Source: Owenia fusiformis
Taxonomy: Eukaryota > Annelida > Polychaeta > Sabellida > Oweniidae
Length of the DNA stretch: 64,000 nt
Direction: 5' to 3'
NCBI GenBank assembly: GCA_903813345.2
Contig: CAIIXF020000012.1
Coordinates: 26,238,684-26,302,683, forward strand
Shown piece by piece: positions 10,801 through 21,471 of this stretch. The translations under genes were made by a program, and so were the position numbers. Position 1 is the first letter of the stretch. Each line of letters begins with the position of its first letter. The notes below the pieces were generated by a model. The model had not been told where the DNA came from and ran no database searches. It saw only the letters and a program-made list of their open reading frames with translations.

Positions 10801-13800
10801 AAACCTTTGACAACCCTAGCTCCCCCATTGGATGAGAATACATCGATTTCATTTTCTGTATTTAACTATTCCCATTCTCCCCTTTAAAATGTCGGTAAAT
10901 CTCTGCGGTTGCCGAGTGTAATTCGGTGTCGAACAGGTAGGTCTAGCTCAAGCATTGTGTGTACTTGTACTTTCATGATTTATATAGTACCAGTAATCGA
11001 GTTATGATCGTGTGATAAACATCAATCGTAAATAAATGGTAACTCTATTCAATGTAACGACCGACTTACTGCAGGGAACATGGAAAGGCATACCCCCGAG
11101 TGGGTAGTCCCCATATTGGCTAGATGGGGACGTGCCGCAAAAGTGGGTCACTTTTTCATCAAAAAATTCCTAGATGTGGGTCTCATTTGAAGAAAAAATC
11201 TAGAAATGGGTCCCATGTTGATGACAAAATCCCAAGGACTAGGTCTAATTTTTGAAAATCCTAAAACTGAGTATTGTTTGTGAAAAAATCCCCGGAATTG
11301 GGTCCTGTTTTTTAAAAATTACCTAAAGTGGGTCTATTTTTGAAATAAAAGCCCTAGATGTGGGTCCATTTTGAGAGAAAAATCCCTAGAAGTGCGTAGA
11401 TAATTTGAAACTCATCGGCACACCCCTGTACACAGATTTGACCAGTGCCCCCCACCGGAATACCCCCTAGTAAAATTTCTGGATTACCTGAACGCATTCT
11501 GGTTGCAAACAGTGACAGCGGGAAATGTCAGTGTTGTGTTGTAGTTGATCTTCATCGTGACAGACATCGGATAGGAAAAGTAGTAGAGGAAGCTCGTAAT
11601 CAGTTGATGGGTAAACAAGGCAAACCCAGTCACAACCAAGCAGAGCCAAATCACTCTGGAAATAAAATACAATGATGTTGGACAAGATGTCGATGCAGCG
11701 AAAACCATTGCCTATGAACTGAACCCTCCCTTCAATTGTACCCTTGCATCATTTCTTGCATTAAGTGACAGTGATGAGAATTATTTCCACTAACACGTGG
11801 TTGGTCTGCCGTCCAGTTTAAGCTTTATACTCAGCACCTATTGCATATTCATTGATTTTGGAGGCTAAAACACCTATATTCTTTTTAAATCAAAATTCAG
11901 CAGCAGCCACATTGACACCTAGGTGAAATTGTTGATTGGGGAGGGGGGGGGGCATTTATTTAGAGGTGAAAAAGTTCGTTGTATCAAGTAAAAATGGAAT
12001 ATTGGGGTTTACTTGGTAAATCTTGCAACCATCACAACATTGATTTTTTTAGCATGAATTCATGTATCCAATAAAATAATCCGTCTGATAATCTAATCAC
12101 AGAGCGAATAAACCAGTATTCATTCAAATATCTCAAGAACTGATAGTAATGTTGAAAACACAATATTACGTCACTCTTGAAAATAGATTCCAACCTGATT
12201 TAATGATGTTGTTGAAAGCATCTTGATTTTATACACTTCTGTTTTATCTTCATATGTCCATATCATCACAACACATTTCAATTAAGACCATCTGTTGAAA
12301 GGTTGTTTCCAAATGGTCTTATATAAACAAAAAGAACGTAACAGCAGAAATTCTAAAATCTATTCTTGCAGTAATCGAGTTTCTCGGAACTCTTAGTGTC
12401 TGCTAACACCAGACAAAATGGACATGTGCATATCTCAGTTTGAAAAGTCTACTATTTTGACAGTCCTTATAAAATAATTGATACCTATCAGGATGTGACC
12501 TATTTACAATAAGAAGGGTTAGAATGACATTAGGTTTGTTATTAAAAAAACAGTTGAGACAGAGCAATCGTATTTAGAGCTTTATCTTATCAAGACTGAA
12601 GAGTTTCGATTCGAGTCTGCTTTCTTCTGTGATTCCATCAAATGACCTTTACATATTACATTTATTTTTTTTAGATAATGTGTATTTCACAATGGCAACA
12701 CCATATATAAATGATTGATGGATCGATCAATGCTAAGCTGAAAAATCACACCAGGAAACATTAATTCTTATCGGCTTGTAGACAAGCAATTTCACGTCTA
12801 GAATTAATATTGGTTTAAATCAAACGTAGACATATAAGTCCCCAAGCCCAGTGATCTGATTGATGGCCAGAAAGATATGCCTACTTTGTACATGTACTTT
12901 GTTCACTTAAGCCTGACTTGTGTACGAAGGATAATCCCAAAAGATTAACTATTGAGAAGATGAATGTCATGGGAATAGTGTTTCACGGTAATTCATTGAC
13001 ACGATTCTTTGAAATCTATTGACCTTTAGACACATTTTAATTCAATGCTTACGTCCTCAATGTCACTGCTAGTGTTACCAATTATACGGAGAATATTTTG
13101 CGTTTCTTTGAGGTATATTTGGACTTTACAATATAACCTTTTTTGAAAGCAATTAATAAGATACAATGCTGGTCAATGATTTAAACGATTTCTTCTGAAA
13201 TAACAATGTAATAATATATTTCATAATTTTCATATACAACTAACGTAAGTTATTCATCACATCGGCATATATGTAAATATTATAAAATAAATAAATGTAA
13301 TATTTCAAGAGCAGATTATCTACCCTTCAGTAACGACTGCCCTAAAAAGAAACCCACTTAGATTTACATGGGGACAAAAATTGCTATACAAAAGTATTTG
13401 AATAATTCATTATAATTAGCAAACTTTGAATGCGGGTCCTCAGTTTATGTATAAAATTGGAAAAATAGAAAAATACTATAACGCTGCTTGTATGTACGAT
13501 TCAATTTAACAACTTGGATGAGACTGGTTGAATTTTATCATTATTTATGAATACTTGCAATTCCCAAATTGGTATAGTTAATATAACGAAATAATGCATT
13601 AATAGTTCGAAACTATATCCGCAGTTCCGGAATTGTTTATTAATCGTTTTTATTTAGGCAATTTCATCTCGGGAAAGCAAAATTGGTCTTGAATAATTAC
13701 CCAGTTGAAATTGATCTCTATTTGAGCTCCATGAGCTGCTCCTCTGCAAGTACTGTAAGCTAGGTTCCGACTCAAGCCGATCAGTATGGAATTCAGTCAA

Positions 13801-15345
13801 TTCAGAAGCTCCACAGAGCCCCGTAAATAAGCTCCGATCATTGTTTATAACCCTTTTTTATTTAGGCAATTTTATCCCGGGAAAACATGTGTGAAACTGG
13901 TCCTGGATGATTTCCCCTTTGAAATCGATTTTTATTTGAGGGATTACAAAAACCCTTGGTGCATTCCCTAGGAAATTACAAAGCCATATCAATCAAGAAA
14001 AATACATTCTAGTATAGATATATTGATAAGTCTGTCTCAAGTGTACATATTTCTTAAACTGTTTTCTCCTAAGCCGACAATAGTACATCATGGATCGGCA
14101 GTATATAATTGACTCGTTTTTACAGGCTTCCAGTGCCTGTTACATAACTTAACATAAATGCAGAGCAGTTTCAAATCTCTTTTCACTGTCAGGACCTATT
14201 TACTTTCTGAAGATTGAATCCACCATAGTCTTCTGAATTTTATCTTATTTAGCGATGTACTGAGGCATACACTGTTCCTCGGATTATTATCGTTTAGATA
14301 GTGTTATCATGTAAAATGTGTTCAATAACTGCTATTTCCTGTTTTCAACAAGTTACATCTAAATCACTAAATCTCATGATTTTAAAACATGAGCTATATG
14401 GGAAATCTGACGTGGTTTCAAATATGTTACTTGGAATAAAATTCAAAAACCTAAAAACTGAAATAATTGTTTGGCAATCGAGTATTTTTTTCTGAAACTT
14501 TATGTTCGTGACATTTGAGCATCACTTTCCGTTGGATAAACATGATCAAGAGCAGGTGACTTTTTGATGTTCTCCATACTCAGTGCAAATGATCAGAAAG
14601 AGATTAACGAATGCAAAAGATGTTTGCAATCTTGGACCATGCAGCGAAGATAAACAAGCCATATGTCGGAGAAATGAAGTTTGGGAAATTCGTTTTCAAC
14701 GCGAACTAAACCAAATTCCAAATGTACTGTTATTAATTTAGAGGTATATAAGTGATAAAATACTTTGAAGTCAATGCCTGTATATAAATATATACATTCC
14801 TTCCAAACTGTTTATTTCCTTTGACTTTTTACCACACGTAAGAGTTATCAATGTTTTCAATATTTATTGTGGTCATGCTTCAAAACAGTAAATAATACCT
14901 CAAAATGACAAAGTTAGAAATAGTTAAACAGAACCTTTTGACTGACCCAAGTAATTTGTATTGTTTAATTATCAAAGCATATCATTTTATGGATTATTTA
15001 TTTAAATTATTTAACAAAATATATGATACATAAAACATACCTTCTAAGAAAAAACGGAGTATTTTCCCCAATCTGTCTGACTCCATGTACAGTTGTTGTG
15101 CCGCTGAAATCTTTCAACACTTTTTTCCAATGACCATTTCGTTTGTTTTCCGGTGTCCGTTCAAAGTTCAAAGAACCATCCACAACTTTTGGAATTTCCC
15201 TCTTCGTAAAATGAGCACCTTCTCTCCCATTCTGTGTCATGTTGACTGACTCATTATTTGAAACAGGCACGTAGGCAACTCCACGACTGATTGTGTCACG
15301 ATATTTCTCATTTCCGAATCTACATGTATATGTTCCATCAGTCAT
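4854..15345 (-). CDS. DEG/ENaC (ASIC-like) ion channel, paralogue 2, with giant extracellular insert
   Basis: This is a ligand- or stimulus-gated sodium channel subunit of the plasma membrane, by family. Ten coding exons join in frame: 15345-15041, 11655-11488, 10641-10489, 9072-8978, 8372-8161, 8017-7858, 7500-7444, 7132-5488, 5199-5108, 4966-4854, giving 999 residues. Every junction has GT-AG ends and matching phase. Visible parts are: cytoplasmic N-terminus with TTTVHGVRQI (His-Gly at 87-88); TM1 at about 103-123; post-TM1 FPAVTVCNQNAFR (146-158); a cysteine-rich ectodomain with GTCYTFN (exon 4), CGCRDLYVPQ (exon 6) and ELCDVYSYFNC (exon 7); CPIPC (395-399); about 500 inserted residues; ENFLQMDVFMRELNYEQIEQ; then TM2 with SDIGGSLGLFVGASVLTIF, including the G-A-S selectivity filter. 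Ser963 sits where the degenerin residue is expected. The C-terminal tail is short. Nothing looks broken. The gating stimulus is unknown. Confidence 0.93.
5488..7132 (-). CDS. Exon 8 of paralogue 2: knuckle insert domain
   Basis: This single exon of 1645 nt encodes residues 384-932. Its first 30 residues are standard channel (SDCPIPC, then TYAAIS) and its 3' end splices straight into the canonical pre-TM2 strand. The remaining 500 or so residues occupy a gap that spans only about 35-40 residues in ASIC-type channels, where the knuckle helix lies. The insert reads as mostly helical, with long Leu/Ile heptad-like stretches. It has about ten N-X-S/T sequons (for example NHT, NMT, NFT, NWT, NKT, NDT) and only two cysteines (NCRETL and MDCLDN). 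These features indicate an extracellular, glycosylated domain, perhaps with one disulphide. I do not recognise it as any known fold. Confidence 0.88.
8576..8668. repeat. (ATACC)n microsatellite
   Basis: This imperfect pentanucleotide array (CCATA units, the last seven nearly perfect) lies in intron 4 of paralogue 2, about 200 bp from exon 5. It is not present at the matching place in paralogue 3. Confidence 0.85.
9998..10488. repeat. 77-bp minisatellite abutting a splice donor
   Basis: About 6.4 head-to-tail units have an exact 77-bp spacing: TTCAGTG ends at 10003, 10080, 10157, 10234, 10311, 10388, and its variant at 10465. Units 3 and 6 share variants (GTGAATACCATTATTAAG against GTTAATACCATGATTACG in the others), suggesting a 3-unit higher-order period. 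The last partial unit runs directly into exon 3 of the channel gene, and its minus-strand sequence forms the GTATGTGTATG donor. Lies in intron 3; absent from paralogue 3. Confidence 0.92.
11095..11420. repeat. Diverged tandem repeat, about 40-bp unit
   Basis: About eight degenerate copies of a unit like ATCCCTAGAAATGGGTCC followed by a TTTTGAAAAA tract end in the phrase CATCGGCACACCCCTGTA. It sits in intron 2 of paralogue 2, about 70 bp from exon 2. There is no coding potential. Confidence 0.75.
13626..13945. repeat. Two direct copies of a dispersed repeat
   Basis: The stretch at about 13626-13735 (TTTATTTAGGCAATTTCATC, TCGGGAAA) recurs at about 13841-13943 with modest divergence. A third relative lies at about 38185-38290 (TTTTCATCTCGGGAAATCATG). 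All three are in first introns of the channel paralogues. The family is unknown. Confidence 0.6.
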
Positions 15346-16382
15346 GTCTTTTATTGTATATAACTATCTATTACATTAAAACATTCTGTTTTTGTGGTTA
15401 ATGCTTTCATTAAGATCAACATTTTCATTGCATTAATGGCTGTTAAGTGATAAGCACTTTGTACTCCGCTGTTACTGTGTAGTAATAACTACATACTAAT
15501 AGGCCTATAAGTGTGAGGATATTCCTATATTCCAGCCCCTCTATGACGGCTTATCAATCAATGATAAGCTGCAAGGAACTACAACAAAACATGTGTATTT
15601 CACTTATATGATACGGGAATACACCACATGTCTATTACGCTGACATCTAGCATTGTTAATTGCTCACACAACTGGAGCGAAGCTAAAAAGTAAAACTGGC
15701 TGAAAAGGATTTGCTTGAAAATTTTCTGCGACAAAATTTTGAAAACTCATTACTACTTTTTAAAGACTGCCTCGTATGCGGCAAACTTTATCCCCCATGT
15801 ACATAGTAGGCAACGTATTTTTTTAGCACTAATAGGCGGGGAGGGGGTCACCCCTGGCGTTTTTAATGTTACAGAGGTATAGTAAAAAAAAACTAAGGAA
15901 CCTAGAATTGGTCATTCCAAGCTTTCGAGGAGGTGTATTAACATCTTAAAAATAGGTCAAAAGTATGTCAAAGAAACATATGGGAGGGGAGATTCTTAAA
16001 CAACATATATCAATCTGTTAGCCAGAAAAGGGTGATAATTGTGATAGGTGTATATAAGATTGCAGTGCATCACCTGTGAGAAGTGTCGTCCTATTTTGCT
16101 GGCGTTAAAATCTTGAAATGGCGCCCGGGAAAGGCATGACATATTCGACCACTGAAAAGTTGGCCGAAGTCAGATTTCGCATGAGTTTATAAAAAATCTA
16201 TCCTTTGCAGGCAATCATGGAATGATTTTATTTCCTCTGGTGTAAATTAATCGAGAGATCATGTTATTCAAGAATTCAAGTATATTCTAGGGTACAATTA
16301 TATAAAATATTGACACGTTTAAACATTTTAATAATTTAGTAACCCTGTAGAAATGTTTTACTATAATTTGAAATGGTAAGTA

Positions 16383-17997
16383 AGCTTGTCGGTATTCGCG
16401 AATGCAAATAGCGGCTACCGGATTAACCCATTGATTTGCATAAATTAATCCGTCAGTTTGAAGTTGCAATATCGAACAGCCCGTTTGTCGACTAACAGTG
16501 ATCATGTGACCTTTTTTGTCATTGTCACATGGTCAAACAAACTTAAAATGTGTTTTGCGTCTATGCGCATGCGCTTTTTACAATTCCGAACACCTCGATA
16601 GTCGGTGTTAGTTGCTGCTTTAATCAAGGGCGTTACAATACCCGGGAATTTATCGGTTCGTCCAGTACTTGTTTGTGATAGCGCCCTCTGTAGGTCACTG
16701 TGCTTATAGCCTACAGTAATACGGGGTAGGATATCGGGAATTCGGTCAGTTTCTATCCGTCGATTTCGCTATGAATTGAAGCAAGTGTGACCACTTTATC
16801 CACTTAAACAATTTGATAATTGATTAAATCTTTAAACAAAATCGATAAACACGTTATACACTTCCCATCTCCTTAGAAATTAGCATGTATTTATGGATTG
16901 TGTTTTCGAACAAGGCTCGACCCACCCCAATAGGGAAATCCTTATGCTAATTAGTATGACGTCATATTTTCCTGGGGAATCCTAGATTTCAAGGCCTCAG
17001 TCTGTTATTGTGTCAAATGTAAACGCTCTTGGGACGCTCTTTTGCAGACAGAAAATTGACAGATTAGCTTTTAACTTTCAGCTTTGATGTTTAAACATTC
17101 TGTATTTCTACCGGACTTCTTGCTGAATATCATATAATGTTATAACTTGGTTCGGATCATTGCCTGATTGATCATTCTGAAATTTTGATTGTGATTCATG
17201 ATTGATTGGCAAGAAAAATAATTCCTATTGTTTTCCAGCGAAGTCAAAATGTTACAGCATGAGTTATAATGTCGAGTTTGCATCATGCTAAATTCTGCAA
17301 GTGATTAGAAGTCAATGCACAAGCATACACATAAGAGACAAACACACCCAGGCTCCAGGCCGTGGATGGAAATATAAAACTATTTAAGGCACAAACTGGT
17401 ATTAATAGACCGATATGTAGTGTCTGCCATGTATTGAAGGTAAACCAATCTGTATTATTAATGTTTCTTCTATCAATACATGGGTTGTGCAATAGAAAAG
17501 CAATGGCACAATCAAAAATGTGCATATCAATCGTGAATATCTCTCGGTTCAAAGCTTATTTCCAACAGAATCGTGTCAAAATATGTGTCTGAGTAACAGT
17601 TATACATTATAAGATCGCAAACTCTTACCAATTATCAGCCGAATGGCTCATTTTCAACGAAATGTCCTTAAGACAACAGCCCTGGGTCGCGCCTGAGACC
17701 AAAAACTACTTCAAATAGCCCTCCCCTAATTATATTGGATAATCACATTTATGCGTGCGCGCGCAGCTCATCCAATGAACGAAACGCCACTTCCCGCTGA
17801 AATCACCGGGTATTGATCTTTCCCTTGCTTTAATACCAGATTAATTTGTTATTTAGCTCAGTTTCTGGGTCTTGGGCTAGAACTGGCAACTAATTGGACG
17901 CACGGCAGGTACTATTCATATTTAAATGAGTTTGCCATCAAATTGCCATCAACCCGGAAGCCGGTAGCCGCTATTCACACTCGCGAATACAAGCTAA
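16383..17997. repeat. 1.6-kb segment bounded by inverted repeats
   Basis: The left arm (GGTATTCGCGAATG, then AATAGCGGCTACCGG) recurs inverted at 17958-17997 (CCGGTAGCCGCTATTC, ACTCGCGAATAC), about 38 bp at high identity. The interior contains no transposase-like ORF. It includes, at 16628-16706, a piece also found inverted at about 38725-38800. A non-autonomous DNA element is possible, but no target-site duplication is clear. Confidence 0.5.
16628..16706 (+). repeat. Dispersed repeat copy 1 (GGCGTTACAATACCCGGG)
   Basis: GGCGTTACAATACCCGGGAA, then TTTATCG, followed some 20 bp later by TATAGCGCC-like sequence. The same block appears in reverse orientation at about 38725-38800, roughly 76 bp in common. 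This shows a dispersed family with at least two copies here. Confidence 0.6.
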
Positions 17998-18100
17998 GTC
18001 TATATGCGGTTAAATATAATGTCAGGTCTAAACGTATTCATAAAGCTGTATTGTTCTGGGTACTCGCGCTCTTTGATAGGCAAAAGTAAGAGTAACAAAA

Positions 18101-18964
18101 CTAACACCCCAGTCACATTTCCTGCGGCCGCCGTGCGGTCTATCATTTCTGCGGCCAGTTGCTTTTCTACGCTCGCCGCAGAATTTCTGCGCTCTTATAC
18201 TTTTGCAGTCACATTTCCCACGGCAGCCGCACGGTGAATTTTAAATTTCTGTTGATAAATAATACTTTTTTTCATTTTATTTACATCAGGACAATTCATA
18301 AATGTTATTCATAGTGCTAGGATGTAATATCAAATGAAAAGTGATCGTGATACATTGACAAATAATGATTCAATCTTGTTTAGCCTGTTGATTTCTACGG
18401 GGACCTCAGAAATGAACAAATATTATAACTCCGAGTTATAATTTCTACGCCTTCCCTGCGGTGTGTTACACCCCAGTCACATTTGTCGCACGGCGGCCGC
18501 AAGTCGACCGCAGATCAATTAAATCGGTGAATTTCTGCGGCGAGCGTAGAAAAACTACGCTCGCCTTGCGGCCTCCGTACGGCGAATGCAGATTTTTACA
18601 GGCCGCATGGAAGGCGTGGAAATTATAACTCGGAGTTATAATATTTGTTCATTTCTGAGGTCCCCGTAGAAATCAACTGGCTCAACAAGATTGAATCATT
18701 ATTTGTCAATGTTTTACGATCACTTTTCATTTGATATTACATCCTAGCACTTTGAATAACATTTATAAATTGTCCGGATGTAAATAAAATGAAAAAAAAC
18801 TATTATTTATCAATAGAAATTTAAAATTCACCGTGCGGCTGCCGTGGGAAATGTGACTGCAAAAGTATGAGAGCGTAGAAATTCTGCGGCGAGCGTAGAA
18901 AAGCTACTGGCCGCAGAAATGATAGACCGCAAGGTCGCCGTAGGAAATGTGACTGGGGTGTTAG
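18101..18964. mobile_element. Large foldback element, arms about 365 bp
   Basis: The ends are CTAACACCCCAGTCACATTT and its exact complement (AAATGTGACTGGGGTGTTAG). Each arm runs about 365 bp (18101-18466 and 18599-18964) and contains GC-rich coding-like phrases such as GCGGCGAGCGTAGAA and an AT-rich block. The 130-bp centre repeats the terminal CACCCCAGTCACATTT motif and has its own small hairpin (GGCGAGCGTAG/CTACGCTCGCC). Arm identity is high, so the element is probably young. No transposase; it must be non-autonomous. The superfamily is not assignable by eye. Confidence 0.88.
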
Positions 18965-20637
18965 TAGGCTTGCTGTTGGCTATACAGTATAATATGATAA
19001 CGTAATTTTATTATAAATTACATAATGTTATATAACAATCATTTTTGCCGATAGTGGATTTGTATTCTAAAATGTTGCCATTAGTAGCAAACAAAAATAA
19101 ACATAAATACAACATTAATTACATTTTGCGCTGACCATAGTATTATATATATATCTTTATATCCCATCTAGCATGGAGTATAAAAATATTAAACATTTAA
19201 CACAGCAGTGAAAATTAACCAAAAACAACACAAAAACATATTCAAGGTGTTGCATCTAATGATTTCAATATTAAGAATTAATATGCATAAATTCATGATG
19301 TAATGAAAATACTCTCTCAATTTATAAATAGGAAACTTTCCATTTGTATTACCTATTGATGGTGACTTACACCATCTAATATAGCAAACAAAGAATTTAA
19401 TTGGATTATTTCAAATATTCTTTTAATAGCCAGGACTGTTTTAACAAAGCATTGTTAGATGACAATAATATTAAGTCATTCAAAGCTTCAGTCATACTCC
19501 CGTTTGAAGTATTTCCTAAAATATGAAATCATAAAAAAGTTAACACATAATGTCATGTCTCGTCATCAGAATTTAGTTCCAACATGTTGACAATGTATCA
19601 CGTACATCATTAACAACTTACCTCAATACATTATATCATTCTGGACTGGCCTGGTTTCAAATCATTGAGCTTATTCAAGATCGCAGCAAAGACTGTTGCA
19701 ACAAAGTATTGGAAAATGAGAAGAATTAAACATCGAAAGTTACAGTGACAAATGTTATGTCTATCCATTAACATTTTAAAGGAATCAATATGCTAAAATA
19801 AAGAAATGCAATGGGATTCACTCCAATACCGAGTTATTGAGAAATGCGATAAAGTTAAAAACCACATTTCCCATGTTATTTTCCCAAAGGTAAATTCATC
19901 TAAACTATCCATTGTTTTCAACATGATTTTGGCCATCGAAAGTTGATATCTTCAAAGCTAGACGTTCAATACCATTCTACTCTTGAAGATGTTTTAGACC
20001 CCTTGCTGAATAATGTTTTCATACAATAAAAATCAGAAAAAGAAGATCCTCTTTTGAGCAAATAAGTTCAACATTTTGAAAAAATTGTTGACGCGGGGTC
20101 CCTATTTATAATTTTTCAAATTGTCAGATTGATATTTTTAAGATCATGTGGACTTCACTTGAAAAACGACATATTTTTTAAATAAAAACCACATGACTGT
20201 ATTTATGCCCAGAAAGTAATCGTAGTGAAAGAAATGACAGTCTAAAATAACCTGCCATACTGCACATGGACCTTTAACATCAATTTGGACGAATGGTAAC
20301 GGAGAGATTAAATTAAACATGTCTGAAATATATAGAAGAGAGTCAAGGTACATGTCCATTTACATTATCAGTTTTTCTTTCATTTCGGTCTTAGAAATAG
20401 AGTTCAAACATACATGGGTTTAACCATATAAACCTATGAAGAAATTAAAAGACTGATCTTTAACGTTTTGAGTAGTATAATTCATTATCGGATGTCAATA
20501 ATTCCCGTGAATGTGTCTTATGTATAAGTTGAACTGCTATTTAATAAGTGCACTTTTTGCATTAAATAAACAAGGAAATAAAAGAACATTGGTACAAATG
20601 GATCAAATGAATAATTACAAAAATTAAATTGCTCACA

Positions 20638-20768
20638 TAAATTACCAAAACCTTGAGACACTAAATACATAAATTATCAAAACCTTGAGACACTTAAATA
20701 CATAAATTATCAAAACCTTGAGACACTCAAATACATAAATTATCAAAACCTTGAGACACTGAAATTTC
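20638..20768. repeat. Tandem repeat, 32-33-bp unit, four copies
   Basis: Four near-identical units read ATAAATTATCAAAACC, then TTGAGACACT, separated by short variable A-rich joins. The units are contiguous with no unique spacers, so this is an ordinary minisatellite. Confidence 0.9.
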
Positions 20769-21027
20769 ATACGAATAACATTAAATAGTATTAAAATGAA
20801 ACAATCTTGGTGCAAGTTGATTACATTAATTACTGTTATGCATATAAAATATTACATAATGATGTTTTGTATTCCAAGGAGGGGTTGCATGGCAGAGCCA
20901 CTAAGAGGGATGAATCACAAATAAGATCATACTGTAGGCGTCGCCAACCTTTCTTAACAGAAACATTCTTTAAAAGAGCCTAGTCAAATCAGCATAGTTT
21001 ATCAAGTTTATTTTTGCCCCAGTCGAT

Positions 21028-21361
21028 GCGGTGTAAAAGTGTAGGAGGTTATATTCATTTATGGTCCTACTCTCTATTGATTTATATGATGACCTCTTTC
21101 TCTTATTATCTTATACACAATCAGAGGCTGTAACGGCCTTGGAAAAAGGGGGACCATAATCCCAGGGGGACCATAATCTCTTTCAAACCGGTGTGAAAGA
21201 AATAATGGCCCCCTGGGGATTATGGTCCCCTTTCTTAAAGGCCATTACTGACCCTGATTGTGGATAGGATAATAAGGGAAAGAGTTGTATTTAGGCCACC
21301 ATATAAATCAATGGAAAGAAGGACCATAATTTGATAGGACCTCCTACCCTTTTACACCGGC
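21028..21361. mobile_element. Long inverted repeat, arms about 165 bp
   Basis: GCGGTGTAAAAG, then GTAGGAGGT at the left is mirrored by ACCTCCTACCCTTTTACACCG at the right. Homology runs through nearly the whole 335 bp, meeting at GGGGGACCATAATCCC near the centre. Arms differ at perhaps one base in eight, so it is older than the 18-kb foldback. No coding capacity. Confidence 0.8.
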
Positions 21362-21471
21362 TTAGACACCAATGTACGCAATCAGTCATGTGAATATTTA
21401 ATTTTCATAGTTTGCAAGCTTCATTATTGTAGGCCAACATTTTATGAAAACAGGCGTGGGTAGTTGCTTGA

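Larger units (their letters stand above)
15346..21471. other. Intergenic region between paralogue 2 and the methyltransferase gene
   Basis: I see no exon in these 6.1 kb. The first few hundred bases are the presumed upstream region of paralogue 2. The rest holds a foldback pair at 16383-17997, a large foldback at 18101-18964, a tandem repeat at 20638-20768, a long inverted repeat at 21028-21361, and otherwise plain AT-rich DNA (notably 19000-20600). Confidence 0.6.

Noticed and set aside
18004-18237. Plus-strand frame with GC-rich, Ala/Arg-rich sequence
   Set aside because: It lies across the left arm of the 18-kb foldback, and the GC-rich stretch is the repeat end.
20638-20768. Four evenly spaced direct repeats, CRISPR-like at a glance
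   Set aside because: Units are contiguous with near-identical joins, so it is a minisatellite.
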